Assembly: GCF_000488275.1 (NCBI RefSeq)
Contig: NZ_KI530762.1
Location: 62,001 to 126,000, forward strand
From: Acinetobacter brisouii CIP 110357
GTDB lineage: Bacteria > Pseudomonadota > Gammaproteobacteria > Pseudomonadales > Moraxellaceae
Reading direction: 5' to 3'
DNA length: 64,000 bases
A program made the translations under genes and the position numbers. Positions 31,199 to 39,488 of this stretch are shown piece after piece. The notes under the pieces are model-generated. The model worked only from the letters and a program-made list of their open reading frames with translations, did not search any database and was not told where the DNA came from. Position 1 is the first letter of the stretch; each line of letters begins with the position of its first letter.

Positions 31199-32563
31199 AT
31201 GATGAATGCTTTAGAACGCCGTTCCACTTTTGCTTTAAGCAGTATTTTTGCATTACGCATGTTGGGATTGTTCATGATTATTCCTGTGTTTGCAGTGGCT
31301 GGGCAGACATATCAATATGCAACGCCTGCATTACTTGGGTTTGCCGTAGGTGTTTACGGGTTATCTCAAGCGATTTTACAAATCCCGTTTAGCCTGTGGG
31401 CAGACCGTTTTAGCCGTAAGCCTTTGGTGGTCATCGGCTTGTTATTGTTTGCTTTAGGTGGCGCAGTGGCTGCCATGTCACATACCATTTATGGCGTGAT
31501 TTTAGGGCGTGCGATTGCAGGGGCAGGTGCGGTTTCCGCAGTGGTGATGGCATTGCTTGCCGATGTTACCCGTGAAGAAAACCGTACCAAAGCCATGGCG
31601 GCTATGGGCATGAGTATTGGGCTATCATTTGTGGTGGCCTTTAGTCTTGGACCGTGGCTGACGCATCTGGTGGGAATTTCAGGGCTGTTTTGGGTGACTA
31701 CCATTATGGGACTGGCTGCCATAGTGATGCTGCTATTGGTGCCGAAAACCACACGCCATCATCGTAATTTCCAACATGGTTATTTGAAGCAGCTTAAACA
31801 TGTCTTGAAAATGCCTGACCTGAACCGTCTGCATTTCTCGATTTTTTCACTGCATTTGTTGCTCACTGCGATGTTTATTTATGTGCCATCGCAACTGATC
31901 CGGTATGCAGATATTCCTTTGGAAAAACATGGTCTGGTGTATTTGCCACTGCTGTTGATCGGGGTGATTTGTTCTTTCCCAAGTATTATTGTGGCTGAGA
32001 AATACCGCAAAATGCGTAGCATCTTTTTAGGTGCAATTGTCGGTGTCGTTGTGGGGTTACTGGTACTGGTTTTTGGTTATCAGTCCAAATATAGCTTACT
32101 CCTAGGTTTGGGGATTTTCTTTGTGGCATTCAATGTCATGGAAGCATTGTTACCCTCTTGGTTGTCGAAAGCTGCACCAATTCAGTCCAAAGCCACCGCC
32201 ATGGGTGTAAATGCCAGTGCCCAGTTCCTGGGAGCATTTTTTGGAGGCACACTTGGCGGTCAATTATTAATGCTACATAATACATCAACAGGTTGGGGCA
32301 TTCTGGTTGGGATTGCCATGATCTGGGCATTGGTGAGTTTTGGCTTGCAGCAACCGCGTTATTTATCTTCGTTAATTTTACGTTTGCCTGAAGGTAAACA
32401 AACAGATGAATGGACTAGTCAGTTGTTGGCAATTCATGGTATTGAAGAAGTGGTGGTCATGCTGGATGAGCAGGTCGCCTATGTAAAACTGGATAAAAAG
32501 CAGCTCGATGAAACTGCGCGACAACATTTAACGCACTTGTTGGGGAAAGAGCTAGTCATTTGA
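31199..32563 (+). CDS. MFS transporter, YajR-like with C-terminal ferredoxin-like domain
   Basis: A 455-residue major facilitator with 12 helices. RMLGLFMIIPVFAVAGQ, LPFSLWADRFSRKPLV-type motif A (IPFSLWADRFSRKPLV) and the loop DVTREENRTKAMAAMGMSIG match YajR. The tail after residue 390 (EEVVVMLDEQVAYVKLDKKQLDE) corresponds to the YAM domain. Tandem ATG codons at 31199 and 31202 are the likely start; an upstream in-frame ATG at 31160 abuts the preceding terminator. Substrate unknown. ssb follows after 51 bases. Confidence 0.86.
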   Translation: MMNALERRSTFALSSIFALRMLGLFMIIPVFAVAGQTYQYATPALLGFAVGVYGLSQAILQIPFSLWADRFSRKPLVVIGLLLFALGGAVAAMSHTIYGVILGRAIAGAGAVSAVVMALLADVTREENRTKAMAAMGMSIGLSFVVAFSLGPWLTHLVGISGLFWVTTIMGLAAIVMLLLVPKTTRHHRNFQHGYLKQLKHVLKMPDLNRLHFSIFSLHLLLTAMFIYVPSQLIRYADIPLEKHGLVYLPLLLIGVICSFPSIIVAEKYRKMRSIFLGAIVGVVVGLLVLVFGYQSKYSLLLGLGIFFVAFNVMEALLPSWLSKAAPIQSKATAMGVNASAQFLGAFFGGTLGGQLLMLHNTSTGWGILVGIAMIWALVSFGLQQPRYLSSLILRLPEGKQTDEWTSQLLAIHGIEEVVVMLDEQVAYVKLDKKQLDETARQHLTHLLGKELVI

Positions 32564-32614
32564 AGATAACTCTTATAAAGTAAAACGTAGAAACATATAG
32601 GAAGATAGTAGCGA

Positions 32615-33226
32615 ATGCGTGGTGTCAATAAAGTTATTTTGGTCGGTACATTGGGTCGAGATCCTGAAACCAAGACTTTTCCAAATGGTGGGTCTTTAAC
32701 TCAGTTCTCAATTGCAACGAGTGATTCTTGGGTAGACAAAAGTACAGGTGAGCGAAAAGAGCAAACCGAATGGCATCGTATTGTGTTGCATAACCGTTTA
32801 GGTGAAATTGCCCAGCAATATTTGCGTAAAGGTTCAAAAGTCTATATTGAAGGCTCGCTGCGTACCCGCCAATGGACAGATCAAAACGGTCAGGAGCGTT
32901 ATAGCACTGAAATCCGTGGTGATCAGATGCAAATGCTGGATTCAACCCGTGGTCAGTCAGAACAAGGCGCAGGCGATAACTCAGGTTATGGTCAACCGCG
33001 TTTTAACAATAATAATCAGCAAGGCGGTGCTAATAACAACTACGGTGGTGGTTATGGTCAAAATACTGGCTTTAATCAGCAAGGTGGTAGTCAAGGCGGT
33101 GGTTTCAACAACTATGGCGCAGGCAATAACAATGCTCAAGGTGGTTTTAATAACAACCAGGCGGCGAAGCCAAAACCAGCGGCAGCACCAGCTCCTACAG
33201 ATTTAGATGACGATTTACCGTTTTGA
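32615..33226 (+). CDS. ssb: Single-stranded DNA-binding protein
   Basis: A 203-residue SSB. The OB fold (1-110) starts [18 protein letters not shown] and includes [19 protein letters not shown] long Gly/Asn/Gln-rich linker follows (about 118-185), and the acidic tip DLDDDLPF binds partner proteins. Coats ssDNA in replication, repair and recombination. Followed by a clear terminator. Confidence 0.98.
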   Translation: MRGVNKVILVGTLGRDPETKTFPNGGSLTQFSIATSDSWVDKSTGERKEQTEWHRIVLHNRLGEIAQQYLRKGSKVYIEGSLRTRQWTDQNGQERYSTEIRGDQMQMLDSTRGQSEQGAGDNSGYGQPRFNNNNQQGGANNNYGGGYGQNTGFNQQGGSQGGGFNNYGAGNNNAQGGFNNNQAAKPKPAAAPAPTDLDDDLPF

Positions 33227-33254
33227 TTTTAATGAAATTACGGCATTGAATTTG

Positions 33255-33283
33255 AAAAAACCTGATTGAGATCAGGTTTTTTT
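33255..33283 (+). terminator. Terminator of ssb
   Basis: AAAAAACCTGAT-TGAG-ATCAGGTTTTTTT, 28 bases after the ssb stop. Confidence 0.9.
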
Positions 33284-33465
33284 ATGTCTGAAAGTACCTG
33301 TATAATTAAATAGAGAATGCTAGAACCTGAGAGACGATAAAAATATATTGATAATATTGAAGTTAATTCATAGAAAATCAAAAATGGTAAATAAAATTGA
33401 GAACATACCAAGATTCATTTGATTAAAAAATCTTATAACTTACTTACACATGGGGAATCGCTTTT

Positions 33466-34044
33466 GTGAATTTTAAAACAAATATGGCATGGTTATGGAA
33501 AATGCTGAAAAAGCATTGGTTTAGACTTTTTGCAGTAATTTTTATTTTCTATAGTTTTGTCTTACCTTGGTATGTCATTAAATATCATTCAAATTTACCT
33601 CCTCAAGATCAGCTTTATAAAGAAGTAGGAACTTTAAATTATAAGTCGCTTAGCGCTCGAACAGGCTATTTAGTCGGAATTACAAGCCATGGTCAAACAA
33701 ATTATTTTACCTGCCGTAGCCCAATGGAGAAGCGTAATGATTGTTTGATTCATCAAAAATTTGATGAGTTGAAAGCTAATACAGGTAAGCCTGCTGAAGT
33801 ATTGTGGTTTAAACATGATCAAGGTATTGGCTATAGCCAAAGATTAGTTGCTCTAAAAGTTGATGGCAAAACATGGGTCAGTCTAAAAGAAGGGGAAAGA
33901 CAATTAAGCATCCAGCGTGAAGGAATAGATGGCCTTACAGTATTCGCACTTCTTTTTATGTTCTCTATATTATGGGTGCAAAATAAACTAGAACGAAAAA
34001 AGAAAGACATGGAAAATGTTAAAAATGAAAAGAAGCTCATTTAA
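33466..34044 (+). CDS. Unknown membrane-anchored protein
   Basis: A 192-residue protein with an N-terminal helix (about 20-40, FRLFAVIFIFYSFVLPWYVI), a periplasmic-looking central domain containing a Cys pair (YFTCRSPMEKRNDCLIHQ), a second helix (about 158-172) and a lysine-rich tail. GTG start preceded by TGGGGAATCG. No family recognised. Lower GC than its neighbours. A decayed copy of its start lies 41 bases downstream of its stop. Confidence 0.7.
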   Translation: MNFKTNMAWLWKMLKKHWFRLFAVIFIFYSFVLPWYVIKYHSNLPPQDQLYKEVGTLNYKSLSARTGYLVGITSHGQTNYFTCRSPMEKRNDCLIHQKFDELKANTGKPAEVLWFKHDQGIGYSQRLVALKVDGKTWVSLKEGERQLSIQREGIDGLTVFALLFMFSILWVQNKLERKKKDMENVKNEKKLI

Positions 34045-34065
34045 AAAATAAATCATTTGATTAGA

Positions 34066-34141
34066 AAAATGAGGGGCAGCTTTTGTGAACTTTAAAATGA
34101 GTATTGCTGTCTATGCAAAAGACAAAAAACCTAATTCATAA
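34066..34141 (+). pseudogene. Remnant of a duplicated copy of the upstream gene
   Basis: The stretch GAGGGGCAGCTTTTGTGAAC resembles the ribosome site and start at 33451-33470 (GGGGAATCGCTTTTGTGAAT). The reading frame from GTG 34085 begins VNFKMSIAV, against VNFKTNMAW in the intact gene, but stops after 18 codons. It appears to be what is left of a tandem paralogue. Nothing else was identified up to 34318. Confidence 0.55.
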
Positions 34142-34318
34142 ATAATGGGAGTAAATTTTAGCGATTGACTGGGCTGAAAGAGACATATCTTTTCTGTTTA
34201 TGAACTTCAATTAGCAAAGAGATTTTTTTATTCAACCAAAAAAAGCATGCACTTTTAAAGCCAATATCGTTACTATAGCTTCCTGCGTTTTCGTTTAGTG
34301 TCATGATGTTTGGGAAAT

Positions 34319-37300
34319 ATGAAGATTGTTCAACTACTTTCAACTTTTGATAGCGCGACCATTGAGCGTAGTCGCCGTTATATCAGTGAGATAGATGCTG
34401 AACAACTTTCCGTTCAACCCCAGTCGGCGAACCGCTGGCTGATTCAGGCACAAGTCAAGGGGCAGTCAACCTATCGTACTCGTGTCACTCTCGATGCTGC
34501 CCGACAGCAGGTCTTGCAAAGCCGTTGTAGTTGTCCTGTGGGTGATCACTGTAAACATGGTGCAGCGCTTGTTCAGTACGTCGTACAGCATCATTTGATC
34601 ACATCTCCTCAGATTGAGAATACCAGTTCGGCATGGTCACAGCGTTTTGAGTCAACCCTGAACCATTTGCAAGTGCATCCAGAAATGACGTCGGTTCTGG
34701 AAGAAAACTATTTTATTTATATTGTTGAGCGTCAGCCGCAAACGGGTTTAATGAGCCTGCAGCTCTACAAGGTACGCCGCAATAAACAAGGTGAAATTCG
34801 CGAAGCCAAACAATATACCAATTATGCCAATATCCTGAACGCTCATGTGGATACAACCGTGCAGGAGCGCGTGTTGTTTCAAGAGATATATTCTGCACAA
34901 AATACAAAGAAAAATAATCAGTTACCTTCACATACTTTAAGTTTTAAAGGTCTGCCAGCCAATCTGTTACAACAGGTCACACAGTATGGCTGGCTGTATG
35001 CCGAAGACTATAAACACGCTCCCTTACGTTGGTCGGATGCACTGTATCAACTGGATTTTACTTGGGAAACCCAGCCCGATGGACAATCCGAGCAGTTGAT
35101 TGCCGATATTTATGCACTGGGCAGCAAGAATGAATTAAAGCATGTACCGCATATCTGGATTTTGGCGACACAGCCTTTAACCTATATTGATCTGCGCCAA
35201 AATAGCATTGGTCGGGTAGAAGCAGATTATCGTTATGACATTATCGATGATTTGCTGAATATGCCGACCATTCCTAGCCATTTGCTGGGGCAGATGGAGC
35301 AGACTTTACAGCGTTATCGGGTTGATCAGACTGTATCTGCTTATCCGCTTGAGCAGAATCTACCTGAAATGCAGGGTAATCCAACCGCCGTGTTGCGCTT
35401 TGGTGATCAAGCCCATCTGGATCAGATTTTCTCGAAAAACGATTTGGCATGTGCCAGCGTATTTTTTGATTATCCTACAGGGCGTATTGCTGCAAATTAT
35501 GCAGAAAATAGTTTTGTGGGGCAGTATGAGCAGCAGCCTGTTCGACAAATACGTGATTTAAAACAGGAACAGAACCTGTTACGCAAGCTCTGGGACCACC
35601 TGCCGAATATCGCATGGCTGGAACAGTTGCCTCAGCTCAAATTGCCATATGTCGATATGACGAATCTGGTTTGTATCGATGCGCATGAATTGATCTCAGC
35701 ATTGTTGCCTGTCAATTTGATTGAAGCGTTGAATTGGAAAGTCGAACATAGCGCACAGAGTTTATTTAATCTGCAATTGGCACAGCATGTCGATGTTGCC
35801 CTGACCCAAGCCGATGAGCGTTATGAATGGTTTAACATTGGCATGACCATTCAGGATCAGCGCGGTCATAAACACAACTTGGCCGAATTGCTGGCACGCC
35901 TGATTCAGTTACACCCCAAATTACTCGATATACAACGTTTGCATGAGTTTGATGAAGATCATTATTTTGTGCTGCCGATCAGTCATGCACCGAGCTTGCT
36001 GATTTATTTGAAAGACATCAAGCCGATTCTGATTCATTTAAACCAGTTGTTTAATCAGGAAGATGATTTTCAGCTCGATGTTTATGATGTGGCACTATTG
36101 TCACAAGCCAATGATTTGAATCTGAACTTGTATCATGCAGATCGTTTAAAACAGTTTGTACAACGCTTGCAGCAAGGTGAACAGCAGCCTGTTGCGACAC
36201 CTGCTGGTTTCTGTGGAGAACTTCGCAGTTATCAACAGCAAGGCTTGGGGTGGTTGCAGTTTTTGACCGAAACTCGTCACGGTGGAATTCTGGCAGACGA
36301 TATGGGTTTGGGGAAAACCGCACAAACGCTGGCACATATTTTATTGCAGCAGCAAGCAGGAAAACTAAACAAAACTCCAGTCTTGATTATTTGCCCGACT
36401 TCGCTGACCTCGAACTGGTTTAAAGAGGCACAAAAATTTACACCACAACTCAAAGTATTGGTGTTGCATGGGCATAACCGTCATGTGCATTTTCAGCATT
36501 TGCCCGAATATGATGTGATCATTAGCACTTACCCATTGTTGGCGCGTGACATTCACCTGTTAAAAAATCAAAAATTTCATACCGTGGTGCTTGATGAAGC
36601 ACATTACATTAAAAATCCGAATGCCAAAGTTTCACAAGCCGCGCGGCAACTGCAATCGCAGTATCGTTTGTGCTTAACAGGTACACCGCTGGAAAACCAT
36701 TTGGGTGAACTGTGGTCATTATTTCATTTTCTGATGCCCGGATTTTTGGGCACGCAAGATCACTTTAACCGCAAGTATCGTTACCCGATTGAGCGTCAGC
36801 AGCGTGTTGATTTGCAGGAACGGCTGATTTTACGCACCCGCCCATTTATTTTGCGCCGCTTAAAAACCGAAGTCGCGAAAGAACTGCCGAAGAAAACCAC
36901 GATTGAAGTCAATATTGACATGAATGATGCACAGCTTAAGCTCTATGAGGCGCTGCGCACCGCAATGCAGAGCAATGTGCGTCGCTTACTGGCAGAGCGG
37001 GGGTTAAAACGCAGTCATATTCAGATTCTGGATGCCTTGCTGAAATTGCGTCAGGTGTGTTGCCACCCGCGCTTGCTGAATCTGGAAGGCATGAATAGTC
37101 ACAAGATCCATTCTGCCAAACTGGATTATCTCATGGAGACCTTACCTGACATGTTACAGGAAGGGCGTAAGATTCTGATTTTCTCACAATTTACCAGTAT
37201 GCTCGGCCTGATTGGCGATGCCTTGCAAAAACAGGGTATTGAGTTTGTTAAATTGACAGGTCAGACGCAAAAACGCGATGAAGTGATTCAACGGTTCCAG

Positions 37301-37621
37301 TCGGGTGAAGTGCCCATTTTCCTGATCAGCTTAAAAGCAGGCGGAGTGGGCTTGAACCTGACTGCTGCCGATACGGTGATTCACTATGACCCATGGTGGA
37401 ACCCTGCTGCAGAAGAGCAAGCATCGGATCGCGCGTGGCGAATTGGACAAGACAAGCCGGTATTTGTCTATAAACTGATTATGAATCAGAGTATTGAAGA
37501 AAAAATCTTGCTGATGCAGAAAAACAAGGCACAACTGGCACAGTCGATTTTGTCGAAAAATAGCCAGATCAATGCGGCATTTAGTGAAGATGAGCTGTTG
37601 CAACTGTTTGATGCTACATAA
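34319..37621 (+). CDS. SWIM zinc finger / SNF2-family helicase-like ATPase
   Basis: A 1100-residue protein. The SWIM zinc finger near the N-terminus has Cys70, Cys72, Cys78 and His80 (CSCPVGDHCKH). A long middle region of unknown fold follows. The SNF2 ATPase begins near residue 640, with Walker A DDMGLGKTAQT (Lys666), LDEAHYIKNP (Asp759) and the C-lobe motifs VKLTGQTQKRDEV and SDRAWRIGQ. This HepA-like architecture acts on DNA-protein complexes; the exact substrate is unknown. ATG 34319 follows TGGGA; a TTG at 34310 is also in frame. Confidence 0.92.
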   Translation: MKIVQLLSTFDSATIERSRRYISEIDAEQLSVQPQSANRWLIQAQVKGQSTYRTRVTLDAARQQVLQSRCSCPVGDHCKHGAALVQYVVQHHLITSPQIENTSSAWSQRFESTLNHLQVHPEMTSVLEENYFIYIVERQPQTGLMSLQLYKVRRNKQGEIREAKQYTNYANILNAHVDTTVQERVLFQEIYSAQNTKKNNQLPSHTLSFKGLPANLLQQVTQYGWLYAEDYKHAPLRWSDALYQLDFTWETQPDGQSEQLIADIYALGSKNELKHVPHIWILATQPLTYIDLRQNSIGRVEADYRYDIIDDLLNMPTIPSHLLGQMEQTLQRYRVDQTVSAYPLEQNLPEMQGNPTAVLRFGDQAHLDQIFSKNDLACASVFFDYPTGRIAANYAENSFVGQYEQQPVRQIRDLKQEQNLLRKLWDHLPNIAWLEQLPQLKLPYVDMTNLVCIDAHELISALLPVNLIEALNWKVEHSAQSLFNLQLAQHVDVALTQADERYEWFNIGMTIQDQRGHKHNLAELLARLIQLHPKLLDIQRLHEFDEDHYFVLPISHAPSLLIYLKDIKPILIHLNQLFNQEDDFQLDVYDVALLSQANDLNLNLYHADRLKQFVQRLQQGEQQPVATPAGFCGELRSYQQQGLGWLQFLTETRHGGILADDMGLGKTAQTLAHILLQQQAGKLNKTPVLIICPTSLTSNWFKEAQKFTPQLKVLVLHGHNRHVHFQHLPEYDVIISTYPLLARDIHLLKNQKFHTVVLDEAHYIKNPNAKVSQAARQLQSQYRLCLTGTPLENHLGELWSLFHFLMPGFLGTQDHFNRKYRYPIERQQRVDLQERLILRTRPFILRRLKTEVAKELPKKTTIEVNIDMNDAQLKLYEALRTAMQSNVRRLLAERGLKRSHIQILDALLKLRQVCCHPRLLNLEGMNSHKIHSAKLDYLMETLPDMLQEGRKILIFSQFTSMLGLIGDALQKQGIEFVKLTGQTQKRDEVIQRFQSGEVPIFLISLKAGGVGLNLTAADTVIHYDPWWNPAAEEQASDRAWRIGQDKPVFVYKLIMNQSIEEKILLMQKNKAQLAQSILSKNSQINAAFSEDELLQLFDAT

Positions 37622-37649
37622 AAAAATAGCGATGTTTGGGGACATCGCT
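37619..37649 (-). terminator. Terminator of the NCS1 permease gene
   Basis: AGCGATGT and ACATCGCT pair over 8 bases. The T-run lies on the minus strand, so it serves the permease; it overlaps the stop region of the convergent helicase gene. Confidence 0.75.
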
Positions 37650-37684
37650 GGGGGTAGAAAACGTCTTCTTGGAATGTTTTATTA

Positions 37685-39304
37685 TTATTTGTCTAGGGTT
37701 TTACACAGCGAGCAAATGGTGCCGCTATGTTTGTGTGAGAACATCACATCTGGACGTTCATAAACTTCATCACACACCACGCAGCTATACACGGTTGCCA
37801 CTGGCGTACCTTCTGCGTCATAACGTGGCTCTTTAATACCATCATGGTCTTGTTTGATGTAGTACTTGCCACCTGTGACCAAGCCCATCACTGGAGTCAG
37901 CACAAAGGCAACTACAAGCGCAATCAATGGTGAGTAAGCTGCAAGGAAGCTGCCGAACATTCCAAAGAACGCTGCGATAGATAGACCTGCTGCGGCAAGG
38001 AAAGCCACCATACCCACAGGGTTGATGTTGTAAAGCATGTCACGGCGGTATTCAGGTTCTTTCGGTGAAAGTTTCAAGACATATTTGTTGATGGCAATGT
38101 CGGTTGCAACCACTACCACCCAAGCGATAGCAAAGTTGGAATAGAAGCCCAAGATTTTACCTAACACCGCAAACATGTTGCCTTCCATCAAGGCGAGGGC
38201 AATCGCCAGATTTACCAAGACAAAGATGATACGTCCGGGATAATGTTTGCTGATACGGGTGTAAGCGCTGGTCCACGCCAAAGAGCCTGAGTAAGCATTG
38301 GTCACGTTAATCTTGATTTGCGAAATCACCACTAAAATCACTGCCAAAGCGAGCGCTAACCAACCTGGAAGCATGTCATGGAAAGCGGCATTGAACTGTT
38401 GTACAGGTTCGGTTGTGTTGACCCCTGGGACTTTGGTGAGTAAATAGAACCCTAAAAATGCACCGATGATTTGTTTGATCGCACCTAAAATCACCCAACC
38501 CGGTCCTGCGGAAATTACTGCTGCCCACCATTGTTTACTGTTGGCTTTGGTTTTGGCGGGCATAAAGCGCAGGTAGTCAATTTGTTCACCAATTTGCATG
38601 ATCAGCGATAAACATACCCCCGCACCGAGCATGATGGCTGCCATATCCATCGGGGCAAAGCCGTCATGACCAGTAAACTGGGCAAACTGACCGACCAGAT
38701 TCGGCTCTTTATTGATGAGATAGGCGACAGGGCCGATCATCAAAATTAACCAGACAGGGGTTGTCCAGACCTGTAATTTACTCAAGGCTTTCATGCCGTA
38801 AATCACCAGTGGAATCACCATAAAGGTCGAAAGCAAATAGCCTGCCCAGAGCGGAATACCGAGGCCGAGTAGCAAACCTTGCGCCATGATCGAACCTTCG
38901 AGTGCAAAGAAAATGAAGGTAAAACTGGCAAAAATAATACTGGTCAGCACCGAACCGAAGTAACCAAAACCTGCACCACGGGTAATCAGATCAAGGTCGA
39001 TGTTATAGCGTGCGGCGTAGTAGGCGAGCGGAATCCCTGTCAGGAAAATGATGATTGCGGCAAATAAAATCGAGAACACGGCATTGGTGGTACCGTAAGA
39101 CATGCCGATACTCGCGCCAATCGAGAAGTCCGCGAGGTAGGCAATACCACCGAGTGCCGTAATTGCCACTACTTTTGGACTCCAACGTCTAAAACTGTGT
39201 GGTGCGTAACGCAGGGTATAGTCTTCTAGGGTTTCGTTGACTGCTTTTTGATTGTCACTGCTGCCTTCTAGGCTGTTTACATCTGAATGTTGAGATACGC
39301 TCAT
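37685..39304 (-). CDS. NCS1-family nucleobase:cation symporter with C-terminal Cys motif
   Basis: A 539-residue permease of the purine-cytosine (CodB-like) family, with about 12 helices. DLITRGAGFGYFGSVLTSIIFASFTF and ISQIKINVTNAYSGSLAW are the family's substrate-path motifs. After the last helix a cytosolic tail carries SCVVCDEVYE...TICSLCKTLDK, a CxxC-CxxC pair resembling a zinc ribbon, unusual for this family. Start ATG 39304 follows GGGGAGG at good spacing; longer in-frame starts lack one. It is divergent from a kinase whose N-terminal half is its paralogue. Substrate unknown. Confidence 0.9.
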   Translation of the reverse strand: MSVSQHSDVNSLEGSSDNQKAVNETLEDYTLRYAPHSFRRWSPKVVAITALGGIAYLADFSIGASIGMSYGTTNAVFSILFAAIIIFLTGIPLAYYAARYNIDLDLITRGAGFGYFGSVLTSIIFASFTFIFFALEGSIMAQGLLLGLGIPLWAGYLLSTFMVIPLVIYGMKALSKLQVWTTPVWLILMIGPVAYLINKEPNLVGQFAQFTGHDGFAPMDMAAIMLGAGVCLSLIMQIGEQIDYLRFMPAKTKANSKQWWAAVISAGPGWVILGAIKQIIGAFLGFYLLTKVPGVNTTEPVQQFNAAFHDMLPGWLALALAVILVVISQIKINVTNAYSGSLAWTSAYTRISKHYPGRIIFVLVNLAIALALMEGNMFAVLGKILGFYSNFAIAWVVVVATDIAINKYVLKLSPKEPEYRRDMLYNINPVGMVAFLAAAGLSIAAFFGMFGSFLAAYSPLIALVVAFVLTPVMGLVTGGKYYIKQDHDGIKEPRYDAEGTPVATVYSCVVCDEVYERPDVMFSHKHSGTICSLCKTLDK

Positions 39305-39389
39305 AATCGCCATCCTCCCCGATATCGATGCTGAATTTTTGAGTTGCATTCAGTGTGGCGTGTCAGGGCAAAATCGAAAATACGTTATA

Positions 39390-39407
39390 TTGCGTATCTG
39401 TACGCAA
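39390..39407. promoter_or_regulatory. Inverted repeat in the divergent permease/kinase promoter region
   Basis: TTGCGTA (39390-39396) and TACGCAA (39401-39407) form a perfect 7-bp inverted repeat with a 4-base spacer. An overlapping ATACG...CGTAT half-site pair lies just upstream. It is placed between the two divergent genes and is a candidate site for the LuxR-type response regulator encoded downstream. Confidence 0.5.
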
Positions 39408-39488
39408 GATAAAAGCATGGTCAAAATCAGCAAATTTTGGCAAAGTGCAAGCAGCACTTGAATGTTCATGCCTTGCTGGAATTCCATC

